A DNA stretch of 64,000 bases, from assembly GCF_016834655.1 (NCBI RefSeq), contig NZ_JAENHP010000007.1, positions 1 through 64,000 of the forward strand, read 5' to 3'. The translations under genes and the position numbers were made by a program. The notes under the pieces were generated by a model, which searched no databases, was not told where the DNA came from, and saw only the letters and a program-made list of their open reading frames with translations. This stretch comes from Paractinoplanes ovalisporus (GTDB taxonomy: Bacteria > Actinomycetota > Actinomycetes > Mycobacteriales > Micromonosporaceae). Below are positions 1 through 8,315 of this stretch, piece by piece (position 1 is the first letter of the stretch; each line of letters opens with the position of its first letter).

Positions 1-117
1 GACATCACGGCGCTGCTGCAGCCCCGGATGGACGCCGTCTACATCGGTGACGCACCCGTGTCGTCGCTGACCACCGTGAACGACCAGCTGAACAACCTCT
101 TCAAGGTCGCCCAGTAG
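1..117 (+). CDS. C-terminus of an extracellular solute-binding protein (partial)
   Basis: The last 38 codons of a gene that begins left of the window. The peptide ends in a pattern (PRMDAVYIGDAPV, then TTVNDQLNNLF) that resembles the final helices of family 1 sugar-binding lipoproteins of ABC importers, where two C-terminal helices pack against the second lobe. With only this fragment the substrate cannot be guessed. It ends 13 bp from the end of the convergent phospholipase gene. The family call rests on a short resemblance. Confidence 0.5.
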   Translation, partial: DITALLQPRMDAVYIGDAPVSSLTTVNDQLNNLFKVAQ

Positions 118-130
118 AAGACCGGGATGC

Positions 131-1909
131 CTACCGCCACCAGTGCTTGCCGTTGGTGGCGTTGTAGTAGACGGCCTTGTACGCGGCGTCGGCGATCGTT
201 CCGCAGCCCCGCGGGTTGCCATGCTTCGCGCAGATCGTCAGCATGTCCTGCTTGAACCGGTTGTTCACGCGGTCGAGACTGGCCGACGACGTGTCCAGCC
301 CCTGGTGCTTCGGGCCGAACGTCTTGTTCCCCAGGTCGTGCCGGTGGCAGGCGTCGAGAAACATGGCGTCGAGATCGATGAACCAGGGTGCCGAGCAGCC
401 GTCGGTGTCCCAGTTCAGCGGATCCCTCGACTTCTCGAGGCCGCGCTGGACGGCGACGAAGTTGTCGAGGCTCATGTCCTGAAGGCTGCGGGCCTCGCCG
501 AGCATGTCGGCCCGCGAGGAGCTGCCGACCTTCGTGCTGCGCCCGTCCCAGACGACGTATCCGGTGGTGAAGAAGTTGAGCCGGCCGCCCGCCCACGGAC
601 CGGCGGCGTCCACCTCGTCGGTCAGCGGCATGCCCAGCCGGCCCTCGGCGTATCCGTTTCGGGCGTACACCTCGTTGATCTCGCCATGCACCTCGTGGGT
701 GCCGGTCGGGCCGGAGAAATAGATCGAACCGTTGGTGAAACGGCTGCCGTACCGGCCGTTCGAGAACGATTCCCCGCTGGTCGGCAGGCCCAGAACACCA
801 CGCTCGGCGGCCATGGAGAAGTACTTGTCGCGGATGACGCCGCGTACGTCCCAGGCGCCGGTTCCGGCCGACCAATAGATCGACCCGGTGCGGAAGTGCT
901 GCCCACGCCCGTTGTTGACGACGGCGAACTCGCCACTGGTGGGCGCGCCGAGAGGGCCGTCCGGGCCGCCGAGGGCCTGGTAGCGGGCGCGGATGTCGAA
1001 GCAGACCGGAGTTCCCGCGTACGGGGTGCAGCCGGAATCGCCGTTGCCATAGTGCCGGGCGGTGCCGTACGCGTACACCTGACCGGTGCTCGACATCGCG
1101 ACCACCCCGCGACCGTCGCCGGTCAGGTCGAGCGCCGTCATCTCCCCGCTGAACCGGGTCGGGTTGGGCTGGGCGGTCGCGCTCCCGTAGGCGTAGAACT
1201 GCCCGGCCGAGCTCATCGCCATCACACCCTGGCCGTCGGCGGTCAGGTCGAGGCCGACGATGCGCCCGGAGAAGCCCGACGGGTTCTTCTGGGCCCGGGC
1301 GGTGCCGTAGGCGTAGAACTGCCCGATCGAGCTGACCGCCATCGCGCCCCGGCCGTCCGCGGTGAGCGCCACGTCGACGATCTCGCCGCCGAACCCGACC
1401 GGATTGTTCTGGGCCCGGGCGGTGCCGTAGGCGTAGAACTGCCCGGCCGAGCTGACCGCCATCGCGCCCTGACCATCGGCGGTGAGCGCGACCCCGACGA
1501 TCCGGCCGCTGAACCCGACCGGGTTCGGCTGGGACCGGGCCGTGCCGTAGGCGTAGAACTGGCCGGCGGAGCTGACCGCGAGCGCCCCGCGGCCGTCCGC
1601 GGTGAGCGCCACGTCGACAATGTCACCGGTGAAGCCGGCCGGGTTGCGCACCGCGGACGCGCCGCCGAACGCGTACATCTCGCCGCGCGTCGACGACAGC
1701 AGGTATCCGTCCCCGCCGGACCGGGCCGCGATGCCCGTGAAGGCCCGGCCGACCGCGGCGTCCGCGTCGCCCAGCAGCAGCGGGCTCGCCCCGCCGATCA
1801 GGGCCGCGGTCAGCAGGGCGGCGCCCACCGTCCGCCGTGGACGGCGCGTCCGGTGCGGACGCCGGTGCCGGGCCGGTGGGGGAGGAGAGGATTGATTCGC
1901 CTGATTCAC
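131..1909 (-). CDS. Secreted prokaryotic phospholipase A2 with N-terminal 40-residue repeats and LGFP repeats
   Basis: About 592 residues. A long Arg/Pro-rich n-region and hydrophobic segment (about 27-50) form an export signal. Residues 60-290 are six or so repeats of exactly 40 residues (GQFYAYGTA...TADGxGAMAVSS), resembling the propeller-like repeats of actinobacterial surface proteins. Residues 300-460 carry LGFP-type repeats (LGAPTSGE, LGLPTSGE, LGMPLTDE), known to bind cell-wall material. The last 120 residues match bacterial phospholipase A2: DGCSAPW, then CHRHDLG with the catalytic His-Asp pair at about 524-525. It should hydrolyse phospholipids outside the cell, tethered at the wall. 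The GTG start at 1909 has GGAG 8 nt upstream; ATG at 1927 is the alternative. It follows the two-component system on the same strand but has its own 260-bp leader. Confidence 0.85.
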   Translation of the reverse strand: MNQANQSSPPPPARHRRPHRTRRPRRTVGAALLTAALIGGASPLLLGDADAAVGRAFTGIAARSGGDGYLLSSTRGEMYAFGGASAVRNPAGFTGDIVDVALTADGRGALAVSSAGQFYAYGTARSQPNPVGFSGRIVGVALTADGQGAMAVSSAGQFYAYGTARAQNNPVGFGGEIVDVALTADGRGAMAVSSIGQFYAYGTARAQKNPSGFSGRIVGLDLTADGQGVMAMSSAGQFYAYGSATAQPNPTRFSGEMTALDLTGDGRGVVAMSSTGQVYAYGTARHYGNGDSGCTPYAGTPVCFDIRARYQALGGPDGPLGAPTSGEFAVVNNGRGQHFRTGSIYWSAGTGAWDVRGVIRDKYFSMAAERGVLGLPTSGESFSNGRYGSRFTNGSIYFSGPTGTHEVHGEINEVYARNGYAEGRLGMPLTDEVDAAGPWAGGRLNFFTTGYVVWDGRSTKVGSSSRADMLGEARSLQDMSLDNFVAVQRGLEKSRDPLNWDTDGCSAPWFIDLDAMFLDACHRHDLGNKTFGPKHQGLDTSSASLDRVNNRFKQDMLTICAKHGNPRGCGTIADAAYKAVYYNATNGKHWWR

Positions 1910-2088
1910 TCGAACGACTCCAGCCATAGGTCCGATGGCGGTTGATGTCACCGGTCGCAAGACCGGCACCGGCCGCCACCGGTGCCGGCCCGCTCCTGCG
2001 AACCGCACTCCGCTCCCCGCGACGGTCACCGTTCACCGAGGAATGTTTCGCGGTCTCAACCTAGGAAGGCCCGACCCGGCGCGATAGC

Positions 2089-2106
2089 GGGGAAAGCCCT
2101 CAGAAT
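2089..2106 (-). promoter_or_regulatory. Conserved GGGGAAAGCCCTCAGAAT motif upstream of the phospholipase
   Basis: An 18-bp element, read on the plus strand, about 180 bp upstream of the phospholipase start. It differs from the element at 4660-4676 by one inserted base and one substitution. Both lie upstream of minus-strand genes in the same orientation. This is a candidate response-regulator box; the assignment is inference. Confidence 0.45.
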
Positions 2107-2172
2107 CGCGCCGCGGAATGCGAACACCCATGAGGCGAATCATCTTCGGAAGAGCCGGCAACGCCGGAAAGA

Positions 2173-2811
2173 TCAACTCTGCTGTGCGTCCAACCAGCGG
2201 AGGATGGCGAGGACGCGCCGATTGTGGTGGGAGTCCGTCGGCAGGTTGAGCTTCCGGAAGATGGCGGTCAGGTGCCGTTCGACGGCGGGCTCGCTGATCA
2301 GCATCCGCGCGGCGACAGCCCGGTTGCTGAGCCCGGAGGCGACGTGCCGCAGCACCTCACGCTCGGCCGGGGACAGCTCCTCGGGCGCGGCGTCGGAGAT
2401 GCGCTGGGCGATGATCGCGTCCAGGACGAGTTCGCCGTCGGCCACCCGGATGATGGCGTCCTTGAGCACCTCCTCGTCGCGGACGCGGTCCTTGACCAGG
2501 TAGCCGACGCCGCCCGGGATCTGCTCGACGAGTCGCCGCGCGTAGGCGTGGAACTCGTATGTGGAGAACACGAGTATCCCGACCCGAGGGTGCAGGCGAT
2601 GCAGCTTCTCCGCGACACGGAATCCCTCCCCGTCGCCGGACGGGGGCATGCGGGCGTCCAGGACCACCACCTCGGGTGGATCGGCCGCGACGCCGGCCAG
2701 CAGCGCGGGCCCGTCGCCGACGGCGAGGACGACGTCGAATTCCAGGGCGCGCAACAGCTGCGTGAGGCTGGTCCGGAAGATCGCGCTGTCCTCGGCGAGT
2801 GCTACTCGCAC
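2173..2811 (-). CDS. NarL/FixJ-type response regulator
   Basis: 212 residues. An N-terminal receiver domain has the acidic pair near ED (7-8), the phospho-acceptor Asp52 in VVVLDARMP and the conserved Lys107 in GYLVKD. A LuxR-type helix-turn-helix follows (about 145-205, starting LSPAEREVLRHVASGLSNR). It starts at GTG 2811 inside the end of the histidine kinase gene, a 10-bp overlap that implies translational coupling and makes the kinase its partner. It probably acts on the phospholipase gene downstream and on its own operon, since a shared motif precedes both; that link is inferred. Confidence 0.9.
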   Translation of the reverse strand: MRVALAEDSAIFRTSLTQLLRALEFDVVLAVGDGPALLAGVAADPPEVVVLDARMPPSGDGEGFRVAEKLHRLHPRVGILVFSTYEFHAYARRLVEQIPGGVGYLVKDRVRDEEVLKDAIIRVADGELVLDAIIAQRISDAAPEELSPAEREVLRHVASGLSNRAVAARMLISEPAVERHLTAIFRKLNLPTDSHHNRRVLAILRWLDAQQS

Positions 2812-4583
2812 GGGATCACCCCCTCGATGACCGTGCCCTCGCCGGGTGCACTGGTGATGGTCAGTTCGCCCCGCAGCGACCGGACACCCTCCCGGAGCGC
2901 CTCGAGCCCCGAATCGGGTTCGGCGCGGGCCCCGCCGCGCCCGTTGTCGCTGATCCGCACCGTGGCGACCCCGTCGGCGACTCCGGTGGTCACCGCGACC
3001 GCGGTCGCGTCGGCGTGCTTCAGCGCGTTGTTCACCGCCTCACTGGCCAGCCGGTACATCAGGAACTCGACTTCCAGGGGTGTCCGCCGATCGTCGATGT
3101 CCAGGGTGATCGGCAGCGGGACGCCGTCGAACTTGCGGCGGAGAGCGGAGTGAAGGCCCTCCTCGAGCACCTCGGGATGGATGCCGCGGGCCAGGTCGCG
3201 CAGCTCCTTGACGGCCACCTGCACCGCGGCCTGCGCGTCGTTCACGGCGTCGCCGAGCTCTGTGGTCTGGTCGGTTCCACCCATCTGCCGGCGCAGGTGG
3301 ACGCGGATCCGGGTCAGGTGCGCCTGCACCGCCTGCAGGGTCGAGTTGACCCCGTCGTGCAGCTCGTGCCCGATGCGTTGCATCTCGTTCAGCGACGCCC
3401 GGGTCAGGCGCCGGCGTGATCTCTGCGACTGGGACAGCTTGGTGGTCAGGTCTCTCTGCAGCACCCCGTCGTTCAGAGCGATGCCGCACGCCACGGCGGC
3501 GGCGCGGACGGCGTTCTCCCGGCGGTGCAACGTGGGGTCGACCAGGAGCGCGCCGATCGATCGGCCGCCGCGGTCCGGGACCTCGACCTGCCAGCGCGTG
3601 TGCTCACCCAGCTCCAGCGGATAGCCGCTCGGCGCCAGGTAGCCCGACGGCGACGCGGACCGTACGGCGAGCACCAGGGTCTGATCGTCGAGAACGCGCC
3701 GGAGGGCGGCCTGCATCTGCTCGATGGTCTCGCTGCGGGAGATCAACCGGATGTCGTCCTCGCTGAGCCCGCTCTTGAGCCGGCGCTGCAGGATGCTCAC
3801 GATGAAGGCGACCGGAGCGACCAGGGCCGCGAGCGTGGAGAGAGCGCGTAGTCCGTCGGTGAAGTGGCCTCTCACGTGCAGTTGGACCGCGATGAGATAC
3901 AGCCCGCCGACGACTCCGATCGAGACGGCGGCCGCCGTCGCGGGCAACATGTCCGCGCGTTCGAGACCTTGCGAACGCCGTACCCGGTAGATCAGCAGCA
4001 CGGGCAACATGAGAGCCAGCACGGTCACACCGCCGCCGACCACACTGCTGACGAGTTCGGACAGCGGCCGGTCGGCGACGATCGTGGGCCACCACGCGCC
4101 GGCATCCCACCGTTTCCATTCCGGCCGGGAGAGCGCGGCGACGACAAGTTTGCCGCCGAAGACCCACACCGCGAGCGTCACGAAGTAGACCTGCTCATGG
4201 CGACGCCGGAGCGCCGGTTCGGGATAGCGCACGAGGGCCAGCCCGCCGACGACGAACCACCCGTATCCGAGAACGAACGAGATCAGCGGAACCGGGCCCA
4301 CGTGCCATTCCGGTGGCCAGATCCACCACCACGACACGGCATAGCAGAAGGAAGCACCGATCATGCCCCAGCCGAGCCGGCCCGTGCGGCCGTCGGAGAG
4401 CAGGAACGCGCCGGTCGCGGCGAACGAAGCGACGTCCAGCAGGTAGAGGACGCCCAGGAGGAAGTCGTCCTCCCACCGGGGCGCCCACGACAACCCGGCG
4501 AAGACCCCGGCGACCACGGTGGCGATCACCGGCCCCCACCCGACGACACGTCGGCCCGCCGCCCCGGTGTGGACATCGACCAT
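2802..4583 (-). CDS. Membrane sensor histidine kinase (HisKA_3/NarX-DegS type)
   Basis: 593 residues. The N-terminal half has about seven or eight hydrophobic segments between residues 12 and 265. A GAF-like region (about 285-375) follows. The dimerisation/phosphoacceptor segment has His409 in GHELHDGVNSTLQ, and the HATPase_c domain has an N-box-like NNALKHA and the G-box ISDNGRGG. It should autophosphorylate and pass phosphate to the overlapping regulator. The ATG at 4583 is chosen because hydrophobic sequence starts soon after it and the upstream reading frame does not look coding. The signal sensed is unknown. Confidence 0.88.
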   Translation of the reverse strand: MVDVHTGAAGRRVVGWGPVIATVVAGVFAGLSWAPRWEDDFLLGVLYLLDVASFAATGAFLLSDGRTGRLGWGMIGASFCYAVSWWWIWPPEWHVGPVPLISFVLGYGWFVVGGLALVRYPEPALRRRHEQVYFVTLAVWVFGGKLVVAALSRPEWKRWDAGAWWPTIVADRPLSELVSSVVGGGVTVLALMLPVLLIYRVRRSQGLERADMLPATAAAVSIGVVGGLYLIAVQLHVRGHFTDGLRALSTLAALVAPVAFIVSILQRRLKSGLSEDDIRLISRSETIEQMQAALRRVLDDQTLVLAVRSASPSGYLAPSGYPLELGEHTRWQVEVPDRGGRSIGALLVDPTLHRRENAVRAAAVACGIALNDGVLQRDLTTKLSQSQRSRRRLTRASLNEMQRIGHELHDGVNSTLQAVQAHLTRIRVHLRRQMGGTDQTTELGDAVNDAQAAVQVAVKELRDLARGIHPEVLEEGLHSALRRKFDGVPLPITLDIDDRRTPLEVEFLMYRLASEAVNNALKHADATAVAVTTGVADGVATVRISDNGRGGARAEPDSGLEALREGVRSLRGELTITSAPGEGTVIEGVIPCE

Positions 4584-4659
4584 GGTTCCGATGCTGGCCG
4601 AGAGCCGCCGCACCTGGCAATGGCGATCAGCCGGCCGGGGAGCTGGATCTTGATATTGA

Positions 4660-4676
4660 GGGGAAACCCTCAAAAT
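4660..4676 (-). promoter_or_regulatory. Second copy of the GGGGAAA(G)CCCTCA(A/G)AAT motif
   Basis: A 17-bp element 77 bp upstream of the sensor kinase start, matching 2089-2106 in all but two positions. It contains the inverted arms GAGGG/CCCTC. This suggests autoregulation of the two-component operon plus control of the phospholipase by one factor. Confidence 0.45.
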
Positions 4677-4684
4677 TCCCGGTG

Positions 4685-5260
4685 CTACTGCGCGGTGCGC
4701 AGCGGCTTCAGGGCCTCGCTCACCTTGGCCAGCTCGTCGAGCACGGCGGTGGCGGCGGCGACGGTGGTCTCGTTCGGGGTGAACTGGCCCGTGTCGTCGA
4801 TGAGGTTGCGGACGAACGGGATGTTCACCGACTCCGGGATCATGAACATGCGCAGCGCGTACGCGGTGGTCTGCAGGGCCAGGGCCGAGCGGGTGCCGGC
4901 GGAGACGCCGCCGTAGCTGACGACGCTGGCCGGCTTGTAGTTCCACTCGGCGTGCAGGTAGTCGAGGGCGTTCTTGAAGGCCGCGCCGAGGCCGTAGTTG
5001 TACTCGGGGATCACGAAGACGATCGCGTCGGCGGCGTCGACCTTCTCGCTCCACCGCTTGGTGTGGTCGTTCTGGTAGTTGCGCAGCCGCGGGTGGTGCG
5101 GCTCGTCGAGCAGCGGCAGGTTCTCCTCGGCCAGGTCGGCAACCGTCACCTGGAAGCCGCCGTGGGCCTTGGCCGCGTCGACGAACCACTCGGCGACGGT
5201 CGGGCCGACCCGTCCCGGACGCGTGCTACCGACGACCACCAGTAAATTGAGCTCGCTCAT
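4685..5260 (-). CDS. NADPH-dependent FMN reductase family protein
   Basis: 191 residues with a flavodoxin-like fold. The N-terminal GSTRPGR (11-17) is the FMN phosphate-binding loop. The motif PEYNYGLGAAFKNALDYL is the classic NADPH_FMN_red signature, and YGGVSAG follows. It should be a small soluble flavoprotein passing electrons from NAD(P)H to FMN, quinones or azo compounds. The start at 5260 is preceded by GAGGGAAC. It stands alone; the kinase gene begins about 100 bp further on in the same direction. A TTGC-N4-GCAA site lies just upstream. Confidence 0.88.
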   Translation of the reverse strand: MSELNLLVVVGSTRPGRVGPTVAEWFVDAAKAHGGFQVTVADLAEENLPLLDEPHHPRLRNYQNDHTKRWSEKVDAADAIVFVIPEYNYGLGAAFKNALDYLHAEWNYKPASVVSYGGVSAGTRSALALQTTAYALRMFMIPESVNIPFVRNLIDDTGQFTPNETTVAAATAVLDELAKVSEALKPLRTAQ

Positions 5261-5284
5261 ATCGTTCCCTCGGACGCGAAGTAT

Positions 5285-5296
5285 TTGCGTAAGCAA
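5285..5296. promoter_or_regulatory. Imperfect palindrome TTGCGTAAGCAA upstream of the FMN reductase
   Basis: The site lies about 25 bp upstream of the reductase start codon, with TTGC/GCAA arms around four bases. It is placed as an operator overlapping the promoter or leader would be. It resembles, but is not identical to, the TTGCGCAA boxes of the LacI system 1.2 kb away. The binder is unknown. Confidence 0.3.
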
Positions 5297-5435
5297 CTTT
5301 AACGGATCCGAGGGTGGCCCGTGTGCCCCTGAGTCAGAAGCATCACATGCCTATCTTTCCGGCGATCAGCTCTGACTTTACCGGGCGGACAACGGCAAGG
5401 CTGCCCCATGCGCCGGCGTACGGGCCGCGCCGCCG

Positions 5436-6443
5436 TCAGGCGGCCACGGGCGTGTGGCAGCCGCAGGACTCGCGGTGCTCGATCGAGGCCGGCAAGCGGA
5501 TCGTCCGGGGCTCGCGCCGCTGGTCACCCAGGCGTTGCAGGGCCATCTGCACCGCCCGGCTGCCCATCGCGTGGAACGGCTGGGCGATCGACGTGACGCT
5601 GGGCGAGACGATGTCGGCCCACTCCAGGTCGTCGAAGGCCACCACGGCGAGATCCGACGGCACCCGTACGCGTTCCCGCCGGATCGCCCCGAGCAGGCCC
5701 ATCGTCATGTTGTTGTTGCCGCAGAACACCGCCGACGGTGGGTTCGGTCCCCGCAGCATCTCCTCGGCCGCCGCGTAACCGCCGCGGACCGTGGACCGGC
5801 CGTCCCAGATCAGCGCGGGGTCCACGTCCAGGCCGGCGCCCTCGTGGGCCAGGCGGAAACCGGTCTCACGCTCGCGTGACGTGGACAGGCCGGTCAAACC
5901 GGTGATCATGCCGATCCGGTCGTGGCCGGCCGTGATCAGGTGCTCGATCAGGCGCCGTGTGGCCAGGGTGTTCTCGGAGCCGACCTGGTCGAAGCCGCGG
6001 TCCTCGAGACGGTCGGCGAGCACGGTGGCGACCCGCGCGTCGCGCAGCAGCGGGCGGGTGCGGTCGCGCCAGCCCGCCGTCGGCACCACGATCATCGCGT
6101 CGACGTTGCGGTCGAGCAGTGCCCGCACGGCCGACGCCTCCTTGGCCGGGCTCTCCCCGCTGGCGCTGAGCAGCAGCGTCGCCCCGGCCCGGGCGGCCTC
6201 GGCGTCGATGCTGTCGATCAGCTCGCCGAAGTACGGGCTGGACATGGCCGGCAGCACCACGCCGATGGTCAGCTTCGTCTCGCGGGCCCGCGCCACCCGC
6301 ATGTCGTAGTAGCCGAGCGCCTCGGCCGCCTCCAGCACCCGGGCCCGGGTCTCCGCCCGGACGTGCCGCGTGCGGTTGAGCACGTGCGAAACCGTCGTCA
6401 GCGACACCCCGGCCGCCTCGGCGACGGAACTCATCGTGATCAC
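5436..6443 (-). CDS. LacI-family transcriptional repressor of the divergent sugar operon
   Basis: 335 residues from GTG 6443, chosen because it gives the usual LacI/PurR spacing (TMSSVAEAAGVSLTTVSHVLN at the N-terminus); ATG 6434 is the alternative. The helix-turn-helix and hinge (RVLEAAEALGYY) are followed by a periplasmic-binding-protein-like effector domain with the usual closing phrases (SAVFCGNNNMTMG, LAVVAFDDLEWADIVSPSVT). It is transcribed away from the SIS-ABC-kinase operon, with three TTGCGCAA palindromes between them. It most likely represses that operon, and itself, until the imported sugar or its phosphate binds. Confidence 0.9.
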   Translation of the reverse strand: MITMSSVAEAAGVSLTTVSHVLNRTRHVRAETRARVLEAAEALGYYDMRVARARETKLTIGVVLPAMSSPYFGELIDSIDAEAARAGATLLLSASGESPAKEASAVRALLDRNVDAMIVVPTAGWRDRTRPLLRDARVATVLADRLEDRGFDQVGSENTLATRRLIEHLITAGHDRIGMITGLTGLSTSRERETGFRLAHEGAGLDVDPALIWDGRSTVRGGYAAAEEMLRGPNPPSAVFCGNNNMTMGLLGAIRRERVRVPSDLAVVAFDDLEWADIVSPSVTSIAQPFHAMGSRAVQMALQRLGDQRREPRTIRLPASIEHRESCGCHTPVAA

Positions 6444-6472
6444 GTCGTCTGTGTTACCCGGGGGTGTCGAGC

Positions 6473-6492
6473 TTGCGCAAATGCTTGCGCAA
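6473..6492. promoter_or_regulatory. Paired LacI-type operators (two TTGCGCAA palindromes, 12 bp apart)
   Basis: Two perfect 8-bp palindromes at 6473-6480 and 6485-6492, each embedded in GCTTGCGCAAA. They start 30 bp from the repressor start codon. The central CG dyad is the hallmark of LacI-family sites. Start-to-start spacing is 12 bp, so the two face nearly the same side of the helix. Confidence 0.7.
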
Positions 6493-6584
6493 ACAGTGGA
6501 GCCGCATGGCCCTCGATTCTTAGCCTCGACGCAATCCACCCGGTAACGACCAGCGCAGATGTGCTCACGTCGCGGTTTCGGGGT

Positions 6585-6592
6585 TTGCGCAA
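6585..6592. promoter_or_regulatory. Third TTGCGCAA operator, touching the ribosome-binding site of the SIS gene
   Basis: The same palindrome again, in TTTGCGCAAGAGGAG. The last bases run into the GAGGAG Shine-Dalgarno 8 nt before ATG 6607. It lies about 100 bp from the operator pair, a distance suited to a DNA loop by a tetrameric or paired repressor. Confidence 0.65.
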
Positions 6593-6606
6593 GAGGAGTC
6601 GAAGAG

Positions 6607-7155
6607 ATGTCTACCGAAGTCCAGCGGGCCATCGACGAGGTCGCGACCGCCGTCGAGAGCGTCACCGAGGCGGAGCTCGACGCCATCGTGGACGAACTGC
6701 TCGCGGCCCGGCGGATCGCCGCTTTCGCCGGTGGCCGCGAGGGTCTGGTGATGCGCGGGCTGGTCATGCGACTGTTCCACGCCGGTCTCGACGTGCACTA
6801 CCAGGGCGAGATGACCACCCCGCACATCGGCGAGGGTGACCTGCTGATCCTGTCGTGCGGGCCGGGCAACATCTCGATGGTCGAGGCCCTGGCCGGTGTC
6901 GCCCGGCGGGACGGCGCCCGTCTGCTCTATCTGACCGCGCAGCCGCAGAACCCGCCCGCGGACAAGGCCGACGTCGTGGTCAAGATCACCGCCCAGACGA
7001 TGGCCGACGACCAGGCGTCCCAGGCCGTGCTGCCCATGGGTTCCGCGTACGAGATCGCGCTCTTCGTCCTGGTCGACCTGATCACCAACCGGGTCCGCGA
7101 GCGCCGCGCCGAGTCGGCCGAAGCGCTGCGCTCGCGCCACACCAACCTCGAATAA
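6607..7155 (+). CDS. SIS-domain sugar-phosphate isomerase (6-phospho-3-hexuloisomerase-like)
   Basis: 182 residues. A single SIS domain: helical start, then AAFAGGREGLVMRGLVMRL, where sugar-phosphate isomerases carry the first phosphate-contact turn, then LLILSCGPGN and MGSAYEIALFVLVDLI near the end. The length and order match the HxlB/PHI group, which interconverts hexulose 6-phosphates. It is the first gene of the operon, so it probably acts on the imported and phosphorylated sugar together with the terminal kinase. GAGGAG precedes the ATG. The exact substrate cannot be read from the sequence. Confidence 0.75.
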   Translation: MSTEVQRAIDEVATAVESVTEAELDAIVDELLAARRIAAFAGGREGLVMRGLVMRLFHAGLDVHYQGEMTTPHIGEGDLLILSCGPGNISMVEALAGVARRDGARLLYLTAQPQNPPADKADVVVKITAQTMADDQASQAVLPMGSAYEIALFVLVDLITNRVRERRAESAEALRSRHTNLE

Positions 7156-7212
7156 CCCTGCGACACGAACGCCAACCAAACCGACATATCCCCCTTAAGG
7201 AGCCACACCAGC

Positions 7213-8310
7213 ATGCGGGTACGCACCCACCTCCGTTGGATAGCCACCGCCGGCGCCGCCGCCCTGCTCGTCTCCGGCTGCTCGGTCGACTCGGGCGGCA
7301 GCAGCGAGGGCGGCGCCGCCGCCGGCGCGGCCAGCCCGGCCGCCAACTGCGCGATCGCCACCGCCGCCGACCCGGGCAACTCGCAGCCCGCCGACGACAC
7401 CCCGATCGCCGAGAACGCCCCCAAGCTCGCCCAGAAGGACACCTACCGGGTCGCCTTCAGCCAGAACGCCAACAACGGCGCCTGGCGCATTGCCGAGACC
7501 CAGAGCATGCAGGACGAGGCCAAGCGTCTCGGCTACCAGATCCAGGTCACCGACGCTCAGAACAACCAGTCCAAGCAGATCCAGGACATCCGCAGCCTGA
7601 TCGCGCAGAAGCCGGACGCGCTGTTCGTGGCCCCGATGACCGAGGAGATCGGCACCGTCATCGGCGAGGCCAAGGCGGACGGTATCCCGGTCTTCCTGAT
7701 CGACCGCACGGTCTCGGACTCGCAGGCCAAGGCGGGCACGGACTACGTGACGACCATCGTCTCGGACTTCGTGCAGGAGGGTAAGCGCGCCGCGTACGCC
7801 CTGGCCAAGGCCACCGGCGGCACCGGCAAGGTCATCGCGCTCGAGGGCACCACGGGATCGTCCTCGGCCGTCGACCGCAAGAAGGGCTTCGAGGACGCGC
7901 TCAAGGAGTGCCCCGGCCTCGAACTGGTCGCCACCCAGGACGCCGACAACCAGCGGGCCCGGGCCCAGGACATCACCGAGTCGCTGCTGCAGGCCAACCC
8001 CGACGTGACCGCCGTCTATGCCCAGGGCGACGACATGGCCATGGGCGCGATCGCCGCGATCCGGGCCGCCGGCAAGGTGCCCGGCAAGGACATCCTGGTC
8101 GTCTCGGGTGACGGCTCCAAGGAGGCGCTGCAGGCGATCGTCGACGGCACCATGGCCGCCAACGTCGAGTGCAACCCGCGCTTCGGCCCCAAGGCGTTCG
8201 AGATCATGAAGCAGTACGCGGCCGGCGACGACGTACCCACCAAGATCCTCAACGAGGACCGGCTGTTCGACGCGTCCAACGCCGCCGAGTTCGTGAACCA
8301 GGCGTACTGA
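7213..8310 (+). CDS. Sugar-binding lipoprotein of an Rbs/Frc-type ABC importer
   Basis: 365 residues. A lipoprotein signal with lipobox LVSGC (Cys at about 23) is followed by a Gly/Ser/Ala-rich tether. The mature part is a RbsB-like type I periplasmic-binding fold: RVAFSQNANNGAWR, DAQNNQSKQIQDI, APMTEEIGTVI, then AVYAQGDDMAMGAI. Such proteins capture monosaccharides outside the membrane and hand them to the permease. An AAGGAG lies before the start. It is followed 5 bp later by the ATPase gene. Confidence 0.92.
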   Translation: MRVRTHLRWIATAGAAALLVSGCSVDSGGSSEGGAAAGAASPAANCAIATAADPGNSQPADDTPIAENAPKLAQKDTYRVAFSQNANNGAWRIAETQSMQDEAKRLGYQIQVTDAQNNQSKQIQDIRSLIAQKPDALFVAPMTEEIGTVIGEAKADGIPVFLIDRTVSDSQAKAGTDYVTTIVSDFVQEGKRAAYALAKATGGTGKVIALEGTTGSSSAVDRKKGFEDALKECPGLELVATQDADNQRARAQDITESLLQANPDVTAVYAQGDDMAMGAIAAIRAAGKVPGKDILVVSGDGSKEALQAIVDGTMAANVECNPRFGPKAFEIMKQYAAGDDVPTKILNEDRLFDASNAAEFVNQAY

Positions 8311-8315
8311 GTGCG

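Noticed and set aside
143..1945. Long open frame on the plus strand opposite the phospholipase gene
   Set aside because: It mirrors the minus-strand gene in a shadow frame, is extremely rich in Arg, Val, Gly and His, and has no recognisable motif. The minus strand carries clear signal, LGFP and PLA2 motifs.
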